From: JBOHBN01 sp050698355
GTDB taxonomy: Bacteria > Actinomycetota > Actinomycetes > Streptosporangiales > WHST01
DNA length: 14,240 nucleotides
Assembly: GCA_050698355.1 (NCBI GenBank)
Contig: JBOHBN010000053.1
Location: 1-14,240 of the forward strand
Direction of reading: 5' to 3'
Both the position numbers and the translations under genes were made by a program. This document shows, in pieces, positions 1 to 7,113 of this stretch; position 1 is the first letter of the stretch; every line of letters begins with the position of its first letter. The notes beneath the pieces are model-generated. The model did no database searches. It saw nothing but the letters and a program-made list of their open reading frames with translations, and was not told the origin of the DNA.

Positions 1-743
1 AGGTAGCCCGGTGGTGGGGTGAAGCAGCCGCCGGAGTTCTGGACGGGTTCGAGGTAGACCGCGGCGACGGTGTCGGGGCCCTCGGCGAGGATGGTGCGTT
101 CGATCTCGTCGGCGGCCCATTGGCCGAACGCGGCGGGGTCGTCGCCGTGCTGGCGGGCGCGGTAGATGTTGGTGTTGGGGATGCGCAGGGCTCCGGGCAC
201 GAGAGGTTCGAACGGGGCCTTGATGTCGGGCAGGCCGGTGATCGACAGCGCGCCCATGGTGGTGCCGTGGTAGGCGGCTACGCGGGACAGCACCTTGTAG
301 CGGGTGTGCTGGCCGATCGCGTGGAAGTACTGGCGGGCGAGCTTCCACGCCGACTCGACCGCCTCGGACCCGCCGGTGGTGAAGAACACCCGGTTCAACT
401 CGCCGGGGGCGAGGGTGGCGAGGCGTTCGGCGAGCTCGGCCGCGCGGGGGTGGGCGTAGGACCACACCGGGAAGTACGCGATCTGCTTGGCCTGGGTCGC
501 GGCGGCTTCGGCGAGCTCGGCGCGGCCGTGCCCGACCTGCACCACGAACAGCCCCGACAGCCCGTCGAGGTACCGCTTGCCCGCGCTGTCGTAGACGTAG
601 GCGCCCTCGCCGCGCTCGATCACCGGCACGTCATGGTCGGCGTAGGCCGACATGCGGGTGAAGTGCATCCACAGGTGGCGCTTGCTGGCCTCCTGCACGG
701 CACTGTCGGCGGAGACGGTCGGGTCGTTGCGCAGCGTTGTCAT
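1..743 (-). CDS. Class III (PLP-dependent) aminotransferase, probable polyamine/omega-amino acid transaminase; C-terminus beyond window
   Basis: The first 247 residues of a fold-type I class III aminotransferase are visible; the gene runs off the left edge. Visible family marks are an N-terminal aromatic segment (HLWMHFTRM, 23-31), the phosphate-binding stretch TTGGSEAVE (122-130), YHGTT (158-162), which stacks on PLP, and the LEPVQ strand (231-235). The PLP lysine should lie past the edge. Such enzymes move an amino group from putrescine, beta-alanine, GABA or similar amines to pyruvate or 2-oxoglutarate. The divergent aminobutyraldehyde dehydrogenase and polyamine ABC transporter suggest putrescine or a related diamine, as for SpuC-type enzymes, but substrate cannot be read from sequence. 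The ATG at 741-743 is preceded by GGGGAA at a good distance. The lrp gene lies 52 bases upstream on the same strand, and that gap is a duplicate of the lrp tail. Family is certain; substrate is inferred. Confidence 0.9.
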   Translation of the reverse strand, partial: MTTLRNDPTVSADSAVQEASKRHLWMHFTRMSAYADHDVPVIERGEGAYVYDSAGKRYLDGLSGLFVVQVGHGRAELAEAAATQAKQIAYFPVWSYAHPRAAELAERLATLAPGELNRVFFTTGGSEAVESAWKLARQYFHAIGQHTRYKVLSRVAAYHGTTMGALSITGLPDIKAPFEPLVPGALRIPNTNIYRARQHGDDPAAFGQWAADEIERTILAEGPDTVAAVYLEPVQNSGGCFTPPPGY

Positions 744-841
744 CGCGTTCCCCAGGCGGATAGTGGATTGGGTCTGCTTGATCAGGCGGAGGTAGTCACC
801 GGGTTCCCCAGGCGTAGGTCTGCTTGATCAGGCGGAGGTAG
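740..841. repeat. Tandem duplication of the lrp 3' tail (copies 740-795 and 796-841)
   Basis: Two directly abutting copies. The 25-base segment starting GGTCTGCTTGATC is identical at 771-795 and 817-841, and the 12-mer GTTCCCCAGGCG is identical at 747-758 and 803-814. The copies differ by 12 against 2 bases between these blocks and by two substitutions at the outer end. The copy at 796-841 encodes the normal Lrp C-terminus (LRLIKQTYAWGTR). The other is noncoding for Lrp and carries the aminotransferase start. Confidence 0.9.
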
Positions 842-1263
842 ACGAAGGTCTCGGTGTCGCGAACCCCGGGGATCGCCCGGATCTGGTCGCCCACCAGGGC
901 CAGCAGGTCGTCGTCGTCGGCGCAGACGAACTCGACCAGGATGTCGAACGAGCCGGCGCACAGCACGACGTAGTCGATCTCGTCGATCGCGGCGAGCTTG
1001 CCGGCGACCTCGCGGGGGTCGCCGTCGGCGCGGATGCCGATCATGGCCTGCCGGGCGAAGCCCAGCATCAGCGGGTCGGTGACCGCGACGATCTGCATGA
1101 CGCCGGCGTCGACCAGGCGCAGTACCCGCTGCCGCACGGCGGCCTCGGACAGGCCGACGGATTTGCCGATGGCCGCGTACGAGCGCCGGCCGTCGTGCTG
1201 CAGTTGGTCGATGATCCGCTTGGCGACGTCGTCGACGACGGGTGCCTCGGCGAGGGTTCGCAC
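796..1263 (-). CDS. Lrp/AsnC family transcriptional regulator
   Basis: A 155-residue protein of normal Lrp/AsnC length. An N-terminal winged helix-turn-helix (about 12-55, with RSYAAIGKSVGLSEAAVRQRV) is followed by the RAM ligand-binding and oligomerisation domain (about 70-145), which has the typical AGSFDILVEF strand (103-112) and ends in KQTYAWGTR. An ATG at 1296 would add 11 residues. I prefer the GTG at 1261-1263 because GAGGAGG lies six bases upstream and the protein then begins at the usual MRTLAEAP position. It lies between the aminotransferase (downstream, same strand) and the divergent dehydrogenase-transporter genes. It is therefore the likely local regulator of polyamine catabolism, responding to an amine or amino acid. 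That role is inference from position; the family call is secure. Confidence 0.93.
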   Translation of the reverse strand: MRTLAEAPVVDDVAKRIIDQLQHDGRRSYAAIGKSVGLSEAAVRQRVLRLVDAGVMQIVAVTDPLMLGFARQAMIGIRADGDPREVAGKLAAIDEIDYVVLCAGSFDILVEFVCADDDDLLALVGDQIRAIPGVRDTETFVYLRLIKQTYAWGTR

Positions 1264-1294
1264 GCCGCACCTCCTCGGTTCGCCCGTCGCCGTC

Positions 1295-1322
1295 ATCCTG
1301 TCACCAAACGCGCAGCTGTCAA
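1295..1322 (-). promoter_or_regulatory. Candidate promoter of the lrp-aminotransferase pair
   Basis: On the minus strand a perfect -35 TTGACA (1322-1317) is followed after 16 bases by CAGGAT (1300-1295), an acceptable actinomycete -10. Transcription would begin near 1288, about 25 bases before the GTG start. A second TTGAC (TTGACG, 1347-1352) faces the other way, giving the inverted pair GTCAAG (1318-1323) and CTTGAC (1346-1351), but no good -10 follows it on the plus strand. The 22 bases between are a natural place for Lrp binding. Not proven. Confidence 0.45.
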
Positions 1323-1436
1323 GCGATTCATGTCTGATACCTGTTCTTGACGATGGATTCCCTTGCCCAGTGAGTGATGTTGTGCCATCGTCGTACGCAA
1401 GTCACGCAGAACGCAGAACGCAGGAGGTCAGCGCTG

Positions 1437-2879
1437 ATGACGACCGAGGTGGGTACGCGGACGGTCACGAACTTCATCGACGGCGCGCACGTGCCGGCCG
1501 CAAGCGGCCGCACCATGCCGCTGATCGATCCGAGGTCTGGTGAGCGGTTCGCCGATGCCGCACTGTCCGGGCCCGAGGACGTCGACGCGGCGTGCCGGGC
1601 GGCGGCCGCCGCCTTTCCGAGGTGGGGGAACGCGACGCCCGCGGAGCGCAGCCTCGCGCTGTTCCGGCTGGCCGACGCGATGGAGTCCAGGGCCGATCAG
1701 CTGCTCGACGCCGAGTGCCTCAACACCGGCAAGCCCCGCGCGGTGGCCGCGGCCGAGGAGATCCCGATGGCCGTCGACCAGATCCGGTTCTTCGCCGGAG
1801 CGGCGCGGGTGCTGGAGGGCAAGGCCGCCGGTGAGTACATGGCCGGGCACACCTCGTACGTGCGCCGCGAGCCGATCGGGGTCTGCGCGCAGGTGACGCC
1901 GTGGAACTACCCGATGATGATGGCTGTGTGGAAGTTCGCGCCGGCGCTGGCGGCGGGCAACACGATCGTGATCAAGCCGTCGGACACCACGCCGATGAGT
2001 ACGGTGCTGATGGCCGAGATGGCCACCGAGTTCATGCCGCCCGGGGTGTTCAACGTGGTCTGCGGCGACCGCGACACCGGCCGGGCGCTGGTCAGCCACG
2101 AGATCCCTCAGATGGTGTCGGTCACCGGCAGCGTCCGCGCCGGCAAGGAGGTCGCCCAGGCTGCGGCGGCCGACCTCAAGCGCGTCCACCTGGAGCTTGG
2201 CGGCAAGGCGCCGGTCATCGTGTTCGACGACGCCGACATCGCCGCCGCGGCGGAGGGCATCGCCGAGGCCGGGTACTTCAACGCCGGGCAGGACTGCACC
2301 GCCGCGACGCGGGTGCTCGCGGGGCCGCGGGTGGAGGAGGACCTCGCCGCGGCGCTGACCGAACGGGCCCAGCAGATGGCGGCAGGGCCGGGCGTGACCG
2401 AGGCGGACTTCGGGCCGCTGAACAACGCCAACCAGCTCGGTCGGGTGGCGGGCTTCCTCGACCGCGCCCCTGACCACGCGCAGGTGCGCACAGGCGGGTC
2501 CAGGCTCGGCGAGGTCGGCTACTTCTTCCCCGCGACCGTCGTGTCCGGGCTGCGCCAGGATGACGAGATGAGCCAGAACGAGATCTTCGGCCCGGTCATC
2601 ACGGTGCAGGGCTTCTCCGAGGAGGACCAGGCGCTCGCGTGGGCCAACGGCGTGCAGTACGGCCTCGCCTCCAGTGTGTGGACCAAGGACCACGGCCGGG
2701 CGATGCGGATGGCCAAGGCGCTGGACTTCGGCTGCGTGTGGATCAACACCCACATCCCGATCATCGCCGAGATGCCACACGGCGGCTTCAAGCACTCCGG
2801 CCACGGCAAGGACCTGTCCATGTACAGCCTCGAGGACTACACCCGCGTCAAGCACGTGATGAGCAACATCGAGGCTTGA
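1437..2879 (+). CDS. patD: Gamma-aminobutyraldehyde dehydrogenase (PatD/YdcW type), NAD(P)-dependent
   Basis: A 480-residue aldehyde dehydrogenase of full family length. Visible landmarks are PWNYP (155-159), the cofactor-binding lysine in IVIKPSD (K180), TGS (230-232) at the Rossmann turn, the general base E253 in LELGGK, the catalytic C287 in GQDC, and NEIFGPV (381-387). Segments such as FNAGQDCTAA, GLASSVWTKD and the C-terminal MPHGG...SLEDYT closely match E. coli gamma-aminobutyraldehyde dehydrogenase as I remember it, more than they match betaine-aldehyde or succinate-semialdehyde dehydrogenases. The enzyme oxidises 4-aminobutanal (from putrescine) to GABA. An upstream in-frame ATG at 1374 exists, but AGGAGG (1422-1427) nine bases before the ATG at 1437 fixes the start. 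It diverges from lrp and leads the transporter genes, with a 91-base gap before the ATPase. 3-aminopropanal is an alternative substrate. Confidence 0.92.
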   Translation: MTTEVGTRTVTNFIDGAHVPAASGRTMPLIDPRSGERFADAALSGPEDVDAACRAAAAAFPRWGNATPAERSLALFRLADAMESRADQLLDAECLNTGKPRAVAAAEEIPMAVDQIRFFAGAARVLEGKAAGEYMAGHTSYVRREPIGVCAQVTPWNYPMMMAVWKFAPALAAGNTIVIKPSDTTPMSTVLMAEMATEFMPPGVFNVVCGDRDTGRALVSHEIPQMVSVTGSVRAGKEVAQAAAADLKRVHLELGGKAPVIVFDDADIAAAAEGIAEAGYFNAGQDCTAATRVLAGPRVEEDLAAALTERAQQMAAGPGVTEADFGPLNNANQLGRVAGFLDRAPDHAQVRTGGSRLGEVGYFFPATVVSGLRQDDEMSQNEIFGPVITVQGFSEEDQALAWANGVQYGLASSVWTKDHGRAMRMAKALDFGCVWINTHIPIIAEMPHGGFKHSGHGKDLSMYSLEDYTRVKHVMSNIEA

Positions 2880-2970
2880 GCAGGCACATGAGCGAAGGAG
2901 CTGATCGCGCGATACGGCCAGTTACCTGGTCGAGGGGTGAGGTCGCGCGATGCGGTCGCGTGGAGAGCAC

Positions 2971-4122
2971 ATGATGGATGCAGCGATCGAGCTGGTCGGC
3001 GTGGCCAAGGAGTTCGGCTCCCGCCACGGCGACGACGTACGCGCTGTCGAGCACATCGACCTCACCATCGCCGGTGGCGAGTTCTTCTCCCTGCTCGGCC
3101 CGTCCGGATGCGGCAAGACCACGACCCTGCGCATGATCGCGGGCCTGGAGGAGCCGAGCCAGGGCCAGGTCCTGCTGTACGGCGACGACGTGACGGGTAC
3201 GCCGCCCAACCGGCGTGACGTCAACATGGTGTTCCAGAGCTATGCGCTCTTCCCGCACATGGACGTCTTCGGCAACGTCGCGTTTGGGCTACGGCGGCAC
3301 AAGGTAGCGAAAGATGACATCGCCAAGCGGGTCGGTGAGGCGCTGGAACTCGTCGAGCTGACCGGGATGGAACGGCGCAGGCCGCGCCAGCTCTCCGGCG
3401 GCCAGCAGCAGCGCGTCGCGTTCGCTCGCGCGCTCGTCAACCGGCCGCGCGCCCTGCTCCTCGACGAGCCGCTCGGTGCGCTCGACATGAAACTGCGGCA
3501 GGCGATGCAGATCGAGCTCAAGCGGATCCAGCGCGAGGTCGGCATCACCTTCGTCTACGTCACCCACGACCAGGGAGAGGCGCTCACCATGTCGGACCGT
3601 GTCGCCGTCATGAACCGCGGGCGCATCGAGCAGCTGGGGCCACCGAAGGAGATCTACGAGCGACCCGCGACCCGTTTCGCGGCCGGCTTCATCGGTACGT
3701 CCAACCTGCTCGCCGGAGCGGTCGACCGCGTCGACGACGGTGAGGCGATCCTGGACTTCGGCGACAGTGGCCGCGTGATCGTTCCGCTTCGCGAAGCCGC
3801 GAACGTCGGAGACCGCATCGACCTCACGGTACGACCGGAGAAGATCGCCCTGGACACCAAGCGGTCCGCCGATGGTTGCGCGCTGCGGGGAACGGTCACC
3901 GAGATCGTGTACCTCGGCACCGCGACGAACTACACCGTGGCAACCGGTGCGGGCTCCGATGTCGTCGTCTTCCAGCAGAACGCGTCATCTGCTGATGACT
4001 CCGTCGATCGCGGTGACGTCATCTGGCTGTCGTGGAGACCCGAGCACTCCTACGCGCTGGAGCTGGAAACCACACCGACGCCGACGGGCCTGCGTACAGC
4101 CGAGAGCGGCGCCCCCGGATAG
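2971..4122 (+). CDS. Polyamine-type ABC transporter ATP-binding protein (PotA/YdcT family)
   Basis: A 383-residue ATPase of the spermidine/putrescine import family. In order: Walker A GPSGCGKT (43-50), Q-loop Q88 in FQSYALFPHM, signature LSGGQQQR (140-147), Walker B LLLDE (161-165), D-loop ALD, switch histidine H198 in VTHDQGEA, then a C-terminal TOBE-type regulatory region (about 240-370). It hydrolyses ATP to drive import through the two permeases downstream. The start is uncertain. ATG 2971 follows GGAG (2962-2965) by five bases, ATG 2974 is next, and ATG 2950 with GAGG (2939-2942) would add seven residues (MRSRGEH). The binding-protein gene begins seven bases after the stop. Paralogous ATPases serve iron and sulfate importers, but the neighbours point to polyamines. 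Confidence 0.93.
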   Translation: MMDAAIELVGVAKEFGSRHGDDVRAVEHIDLTIAGGEFFSLLGPSGCGKTTTLRMIAGLEEPSQGQVLLYGDDVTGTPPNRRDVNMVFQSYALFPHMDVFGNVAFGLRRHKVAKDDIAKRVGEALELVELTGMERRRPRQLSGGQQQRVAFARALVNRPRALLLDEPLGALDMKLRQAMQIELKRIQREVGITFVYVTHDQGEALTMSDRVAVMNRGRIEQLGPPKEIYERPATRFAAGFIGTSNLLAGAVDRVDDGEAILDFGDSGRVIVPLREAANVGDRIDLTVRPEKIALDTKRSADGCALRGTVTEIVYLGTATNYTVATGAGSDVVVFQQNASSADDSVDRGDVIWLSWRPEHSYALELETTPTPTGLRTAESGAPG

Positions 4123-4129
4123 GAGAGCC

Positions 4130-5404
4130 ATGACACGTAACGACGAACCCGTACCCGGTGTCGATCCCGCGTTGCTGCGGGGCTTGACCCAGTCCCGCGT
4201 GGCCAGGCGGGAGCTGTTCCGGATGGCAGGCGTCGGCGCCGCGGGACTCGGTGCCGCCGGAATGCTGTCGGCGTGCGGCGTCGAGGGTCAGCGGGCGAAG
4301 ACGAGCAAGGATGAGGCCCAGAATTACTGGGCGGGCAAGAAGAAGACGGGCAAGCTGGACTGGGCGAACTGGCCCCTCTACATCGACACCGCCGACGGCC
4401 ACAAGAACAAGCACCCGAGCCTCGAGCTGTTCGAGAAGCAGACCGGCATCAAGGTCAGCTACTACGAGGACATCCAGGACAACGGGCCGTTCTTCGCCAA
4501 GGTGCAACCGGCACTGTCCGCCAAGGAGTACTCGGGGTACGACCTGGCCGTCATCAGCGCGGGCATCTACTTCAACAAGTTCCGCGACTTCGGCTGGTTC
4601 GTGCCGCTCGACCACGACCGGTTGCCGAACTTCGACAAGTACGGCGGCGGCAAGTACAAGGATCCGATCTTCGATCCGCACAACAAGTTCTCGATCCCGT
4701 ACCAGGCGGGTTTCACCGGCATCGGGTACGACCCGGAGAAGACGGGTCGGGAGATCAAGAGCTTCGACGACCTGATGGACCCGAAGTTCAAGGGCAAGAT
4801 CGGCATGTTCGCCAACAACGAGGACCTGCCGAACTCCGCGCTGCTGGCGATCGGCGTAGACCCGCAGCAGTCGACGAAGAAGGACTGGAAGAAGGCCGCG
4901 GCGTGGCTGGAGAAGCAGAAGCCGCTCGTGCGCAAGTACTACTCGCAGGACTACATCGGGGATCTGGCGAAGGGCGATATCTGGATATCGCAGGCGTGGT
5001 CCGGTGACATCTTCCAGCAGAACCTCTCCGGGTCGAACCTGAAGTTCGTGATACCTGAGGAACGCGGCCTGCTGTGGACCGACAACTTCGTCATCCTGAA
5101 GTACGCGAAGCACCCCGTGGATGCCCTGGAGCTGATGAACTTCTACTACCAGCCCGAACACGCGGCGATGCTCGCCGAGTGGGTCAACTACATCTCGCCG
5201 GTGCCGAAGGCGCAGCAGGTCGTCAAGAAGGATGCAGCGAAGGCGTCGGGTGACGCCGCGAAGTACCTGCGCCAGGTGGCGGACAGCTACGCTGTCTTCC
5301 CCACCAGCAAGACGTATGAGAAGACTGTCGTCGGGCTCACCCCGAAGGCCGGCAAGCAGCTGGACACCTGGAACTCCATCTTCGAGCAGGTGTACCAGGG
5401 ATGA
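4130..5404 (+). CDS. Extracellular polyamine-type solute-binding lipoprotein (PotD/YdcS family), Tat-type signal
   Basis: A 424-residue periplasmic-binding-fold protein of the spermidine/putrescine cluster. The N-terminus has a twin arginine in VARRELFRMAG (RR 26-27), a hydrophobic stretch (about 32-47) and a lipobox LSAC with Cys49. Tat export followed by lipid anchoring outside the membrane is therefore expected. The mature part opens with a typical strand (KLDWANWPLYID) and contains GIGYDPEKTGREIKSFDDLMDPKFKGKIG, the domain-crossing segment common to PotD proteins. It should capture the amine and deliver it to the two permeases. ATG 4130 is supported by AGGAG (4121-4125); the reading frame extends further upstream but overlaps the ATPase gene. 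Its TGA overlaps the next ATG (ATGA at 5401-5404), so the two are translationally coupled. The ligand (putrescine, spermidine or another amine) is inferred. Confidence 0.93.
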   Translation: MTRNDEPVPGVDPALLRGLTQSRVARRELFRMAGVGAAGLGAAGMLSACGVEGQRAKTSKDEAQNYWAGKKKTGKLDWANWPLYIDTADGHKNKHPSLELFEKQTGIKVSYYEDIQDNGPFFAKVQPALSAKEYSGYDLAVISAGIYFNKFRDFGWFVPLDHDRLPNFDKYGGGKYKDPIFDPHNKFSIPYQAGFTGIGYDPEKTGREIKSFDDLMDPKFKGKIGMFANNEDLPNSALLAIGVDPQQSTKKDWKKAAAWLEKQKPLVRKYYSQDYIGDLAKGDIWISQAWSGDIFQQNLSGSNLKFVIPEERGLLWTDNFVILKYAKHPVDALELMNFYYQPEHAAMLAEWVNYISPVPKAQQVVKKDAAKASGDAAKYLRQVADSYAVFPTSKTYEKTVVGLTPKAGKQLDTWNSIFEQVYQG

Positions 5405-6267
5405 GAAGGCGGCTGGCGGCGGCCGTCACGCCGTACGCGCTGATCCTGCCCGGCGGGCTGTGGATCGCGATCTTCTTCGTGGTGCCGATCCTCGTGATGA
5501 TCTCGCTCTCGACGCAGACCGGGAACCTACTCGACGGCTTCCGCCAGACCTTCCACTTCGCCAACTACGCCGAGGTGCTGACGAATTACCATTCGCAGTT
5601 CGTCCGCTCGATCATCTACGGCGTGCTGACCACGCTCGCCGCGATCGTCATCGGCTACCCGATGGCCTACTGGATCGCCTTCCGCGGCGGCACCCGCAAG
5701 TCGGTCTACCTGTTCCTGCTGTTGCTGCCCTTCTTCGTCACGTACGTGCTACGCACGATCGCGTGGAAGTTCCTTCTCTCTGACAACGGCCTGCTGCTCG
5801 GGCCGTTGCACGACGCGGGCATCGTGCCGTCTGACTTCCACATCCTGGCCACCGGCTTCGCCGTCGTCGCCGGCCTCACCTACTACTCGATGCCGTTCAT
5901 GATCCTGCCGATCTACGTGGCGCTGGAGCGCATCAACGGCGAGGTGCTGGAGGCGGCGGTCGACCTGTACGCGAATCGCGTGCAGGTGTTCCTGCGCGTC
6001 GTCCTGCCGCTCTCGCTGCCGGGGGTCTTCGCGGGCGTGCTGCTGACCTTCGTCCCGGTCACGTCGGACTACATCAGCGCGACTATCCTCGGCGGCACCG
6101 GCCAGGTCATGATCGGCAACATCATCGAGACGCTGTACATAACCAACAGCGACTACCCGCAGGCAGCCGCCCTGTCGTTCGTGCTGATGGCCGCGCTGCT
6201 GCTGGGCATCTTCGGGTACGCGCGGGCGCTCGGCACCGAGGACGTGCTGGAGGTGAGCGCGGGATGA
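5401..6267 (+). CDS. Polyamine-type ABC transporter permease 1 (PotB/YdcU family)
   Basis: A 288-residue integral membrane protein with about six helices (roughly 10-36, 68-92, 100-122, 148-172, 203-222 and 254-275). The EAA loop that docks on the ATPase lies at 184-204 (EAAVDLYANRVQVFLRVVLP) just before the fifth helix. The TM1-TM2 outer loop is long, as in PotB. It forms the membrane channel together with the next gene product. The start ATG overlaps the stop of the binding-protein gene, and its own TGA overlaps the next ATG (6264-6267), so all three genes should be translated in step. The family call is firm and nothing appears damaged. Confidence 0.93.
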   Translation: MRRRLAAAVTPYALILPGGLWIAIFFVVPILVMISLSTQTGNLLDGFRQTFHFANYAEVLTNYHSQFVRSIIYGVLTTLAAIVIGYPMAYWIAFRGGTRKSVYLFLLLLPFFVTYVLRTIAWKFLLSDNGLLLGPLHDAGIVPSDFHILATGFAVVAGLTYYSMPFMILPIYVALERINGEVLEAAVDLYANRVQVFLRVVLPLSLPGVFAGVLLTFVPVTSDYISATILGGTGQVMIGNIIETLYITNSDYPQAAALSFVLMAALLLGIFGYARALGTEDVLEVSAG

Positions 6268-7106
6268 CCGCGACGACAGCGCAGCCGTCCGCGCCCGCGC
6301 ACGAGCGGCAACCGGCCCCGCGAAAGCGACGCGGAGGCGGCGGCCACATCCTGCACGCGTACACGTGGGCCGTCCTGGTCTGGATGTTCCTGCCGATCGT
6401 GATCATGGCCGCGTTCGGCTTCAACGACACTACGAGCAGGTACAACTTCCGCTGGCAGGGCTTCACGCTGCGCTGGTGGGAACACCTGTTTGCGATCCAC
6501 TCCCTGACGACAGCGCTCATCAACTCGTTCACGATCGCGCTGATAGCCACCGCGGGCTCGGTGCTGCTCGGCACGCCGATCGGACTCGCGCTCGGTAAGT
6601 ACCGCTTCCGCGGACGCGGGCTGACCGACCTCATCCTGTTCGCGAACATCGCGGCGCCGCCCATCGGCATCGGCGCGGCACTTCTGTCGCTGTACGTCAC
6701 CTTGGGCATGCCGCGTGGCTACTGGACCATCGCGATCGCGCACATCATGTTCGACATCCCGTTCGTCGCCGTGACCGTGCGGGCGCGGATGGGCGGCTAC
6801 GACAGCGCCCTGGAGGAGGCCAGCCGAGATCTCGGCGCCGGGCCGTTCGCGACGTTCCGGCTCGTCACGCTCCCGATGATCATGCCTGGTGTCGTCGCAG
6901 GCGCGTTGCTCGCCTTCGCCCTCTCCATCGACGACTTCATCATCACCCAGTTCACCGCCGGGCGCACGCTCACGCTGCCGTTGTGGATCTGGGGCACCAG
7001 CCGGCTCGGCACGCCGCCACAGGCGAACGTCATGGGTACGATCATCTTCGTGGTCGGGGTGCTGCTCGCGGTCGCCGGCCTCCTCGCGGGACGCCGGCGC
7101 AGGTAG
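6264..7106 (+). CDS. Polyamine-type ABC transporter permease 2 (PotC/YdcV family)
   Basis: A 280-residue permease. A basic, proline-rich cytoplasmic N-terminus (1-28, with PRKRRGGGG) precedes about six helices (roughly 30-52, 85-112, 121-147, 153-172, 203-223 and 257-276). The EAA loop is at 184-205 (EEASRDLGAGPFATFRLVTLP). SIDDFIITQF (221-230) is the segment characteristic of PotC-type permeases. It pairs with permease 1 to form the translocation pore. It starts within an ATGA overlap and stops seven bases before the FAD oxidoreductase gene, placing that enzyme in the same transcript. The protein ends in a run of four arginines, a positive-inside anchor. Confidence 0.93.
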   Translation: MTATTAQPSAPAHERQPAPRKRRGGGGHILHAYTWAVLVWMFLPIVIMAAFGFNDTTSRYNFRWQGFTLRWWEHLFAIHSLTTALINSFTIALIATAGSVLLGTPIGLALGKYRFRGRGLTDLILFANIAAPPIGIGAALLSLYVTLGMPRGYWTIAIAHIMFDIPFVAVTVRARMGGYDSALEEASRDLGAGPFATFRLVTLPMIMPGVVAGALLAFALSIDDFIITQFTAGRTLTLPLWIWGTSRLGTPPQANVMGTIIFVVGVLLAVAGLLAGRRRR

Positions 7107-7113
7107 GCGTTCC

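Noticed and set aside
782..1270. Arg-rich 162-residue minus-strand frame overlapping lrp
   Set aside because: It is lrp read in another frame; the Lrp frame has HTH and RAM motifs and a perfect ribosome binding site.
1347..1380. Plus-strand promoter for the dehydrogenase gene from TTGACG at 1347
   Set aside because: No acceptable -10 at 16-19 bases; kept only as part of the divergent-region observation.
1428..2855. 475-residue open frame antisense to the aldehyde dehydrogenase gene
   Set aside because: It mirrors the dehydrogenase, is rich in Arg, His, Gly and Val as expected for a high-GC shadow frame, and has no recognisable motif.
2904..2931. Palindrome ATCGCGCGAT and small hairpin GGCCAG/CTGGTC between the dehydrogenase and ATPase genes, considered as a terminator
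   Set aside because: Short, one arm needs a G-U pair, and there is no U tract; too weak to call, and the flanking genes are functionally linked.
4019..5161. 380-residue minus-strand open frame opposite the binding-protein gene
   Set aside because: Repetitive Leu/Val/Arg composition; the plus strand has a clear lipoprotein with ribosome binding site and coupling.
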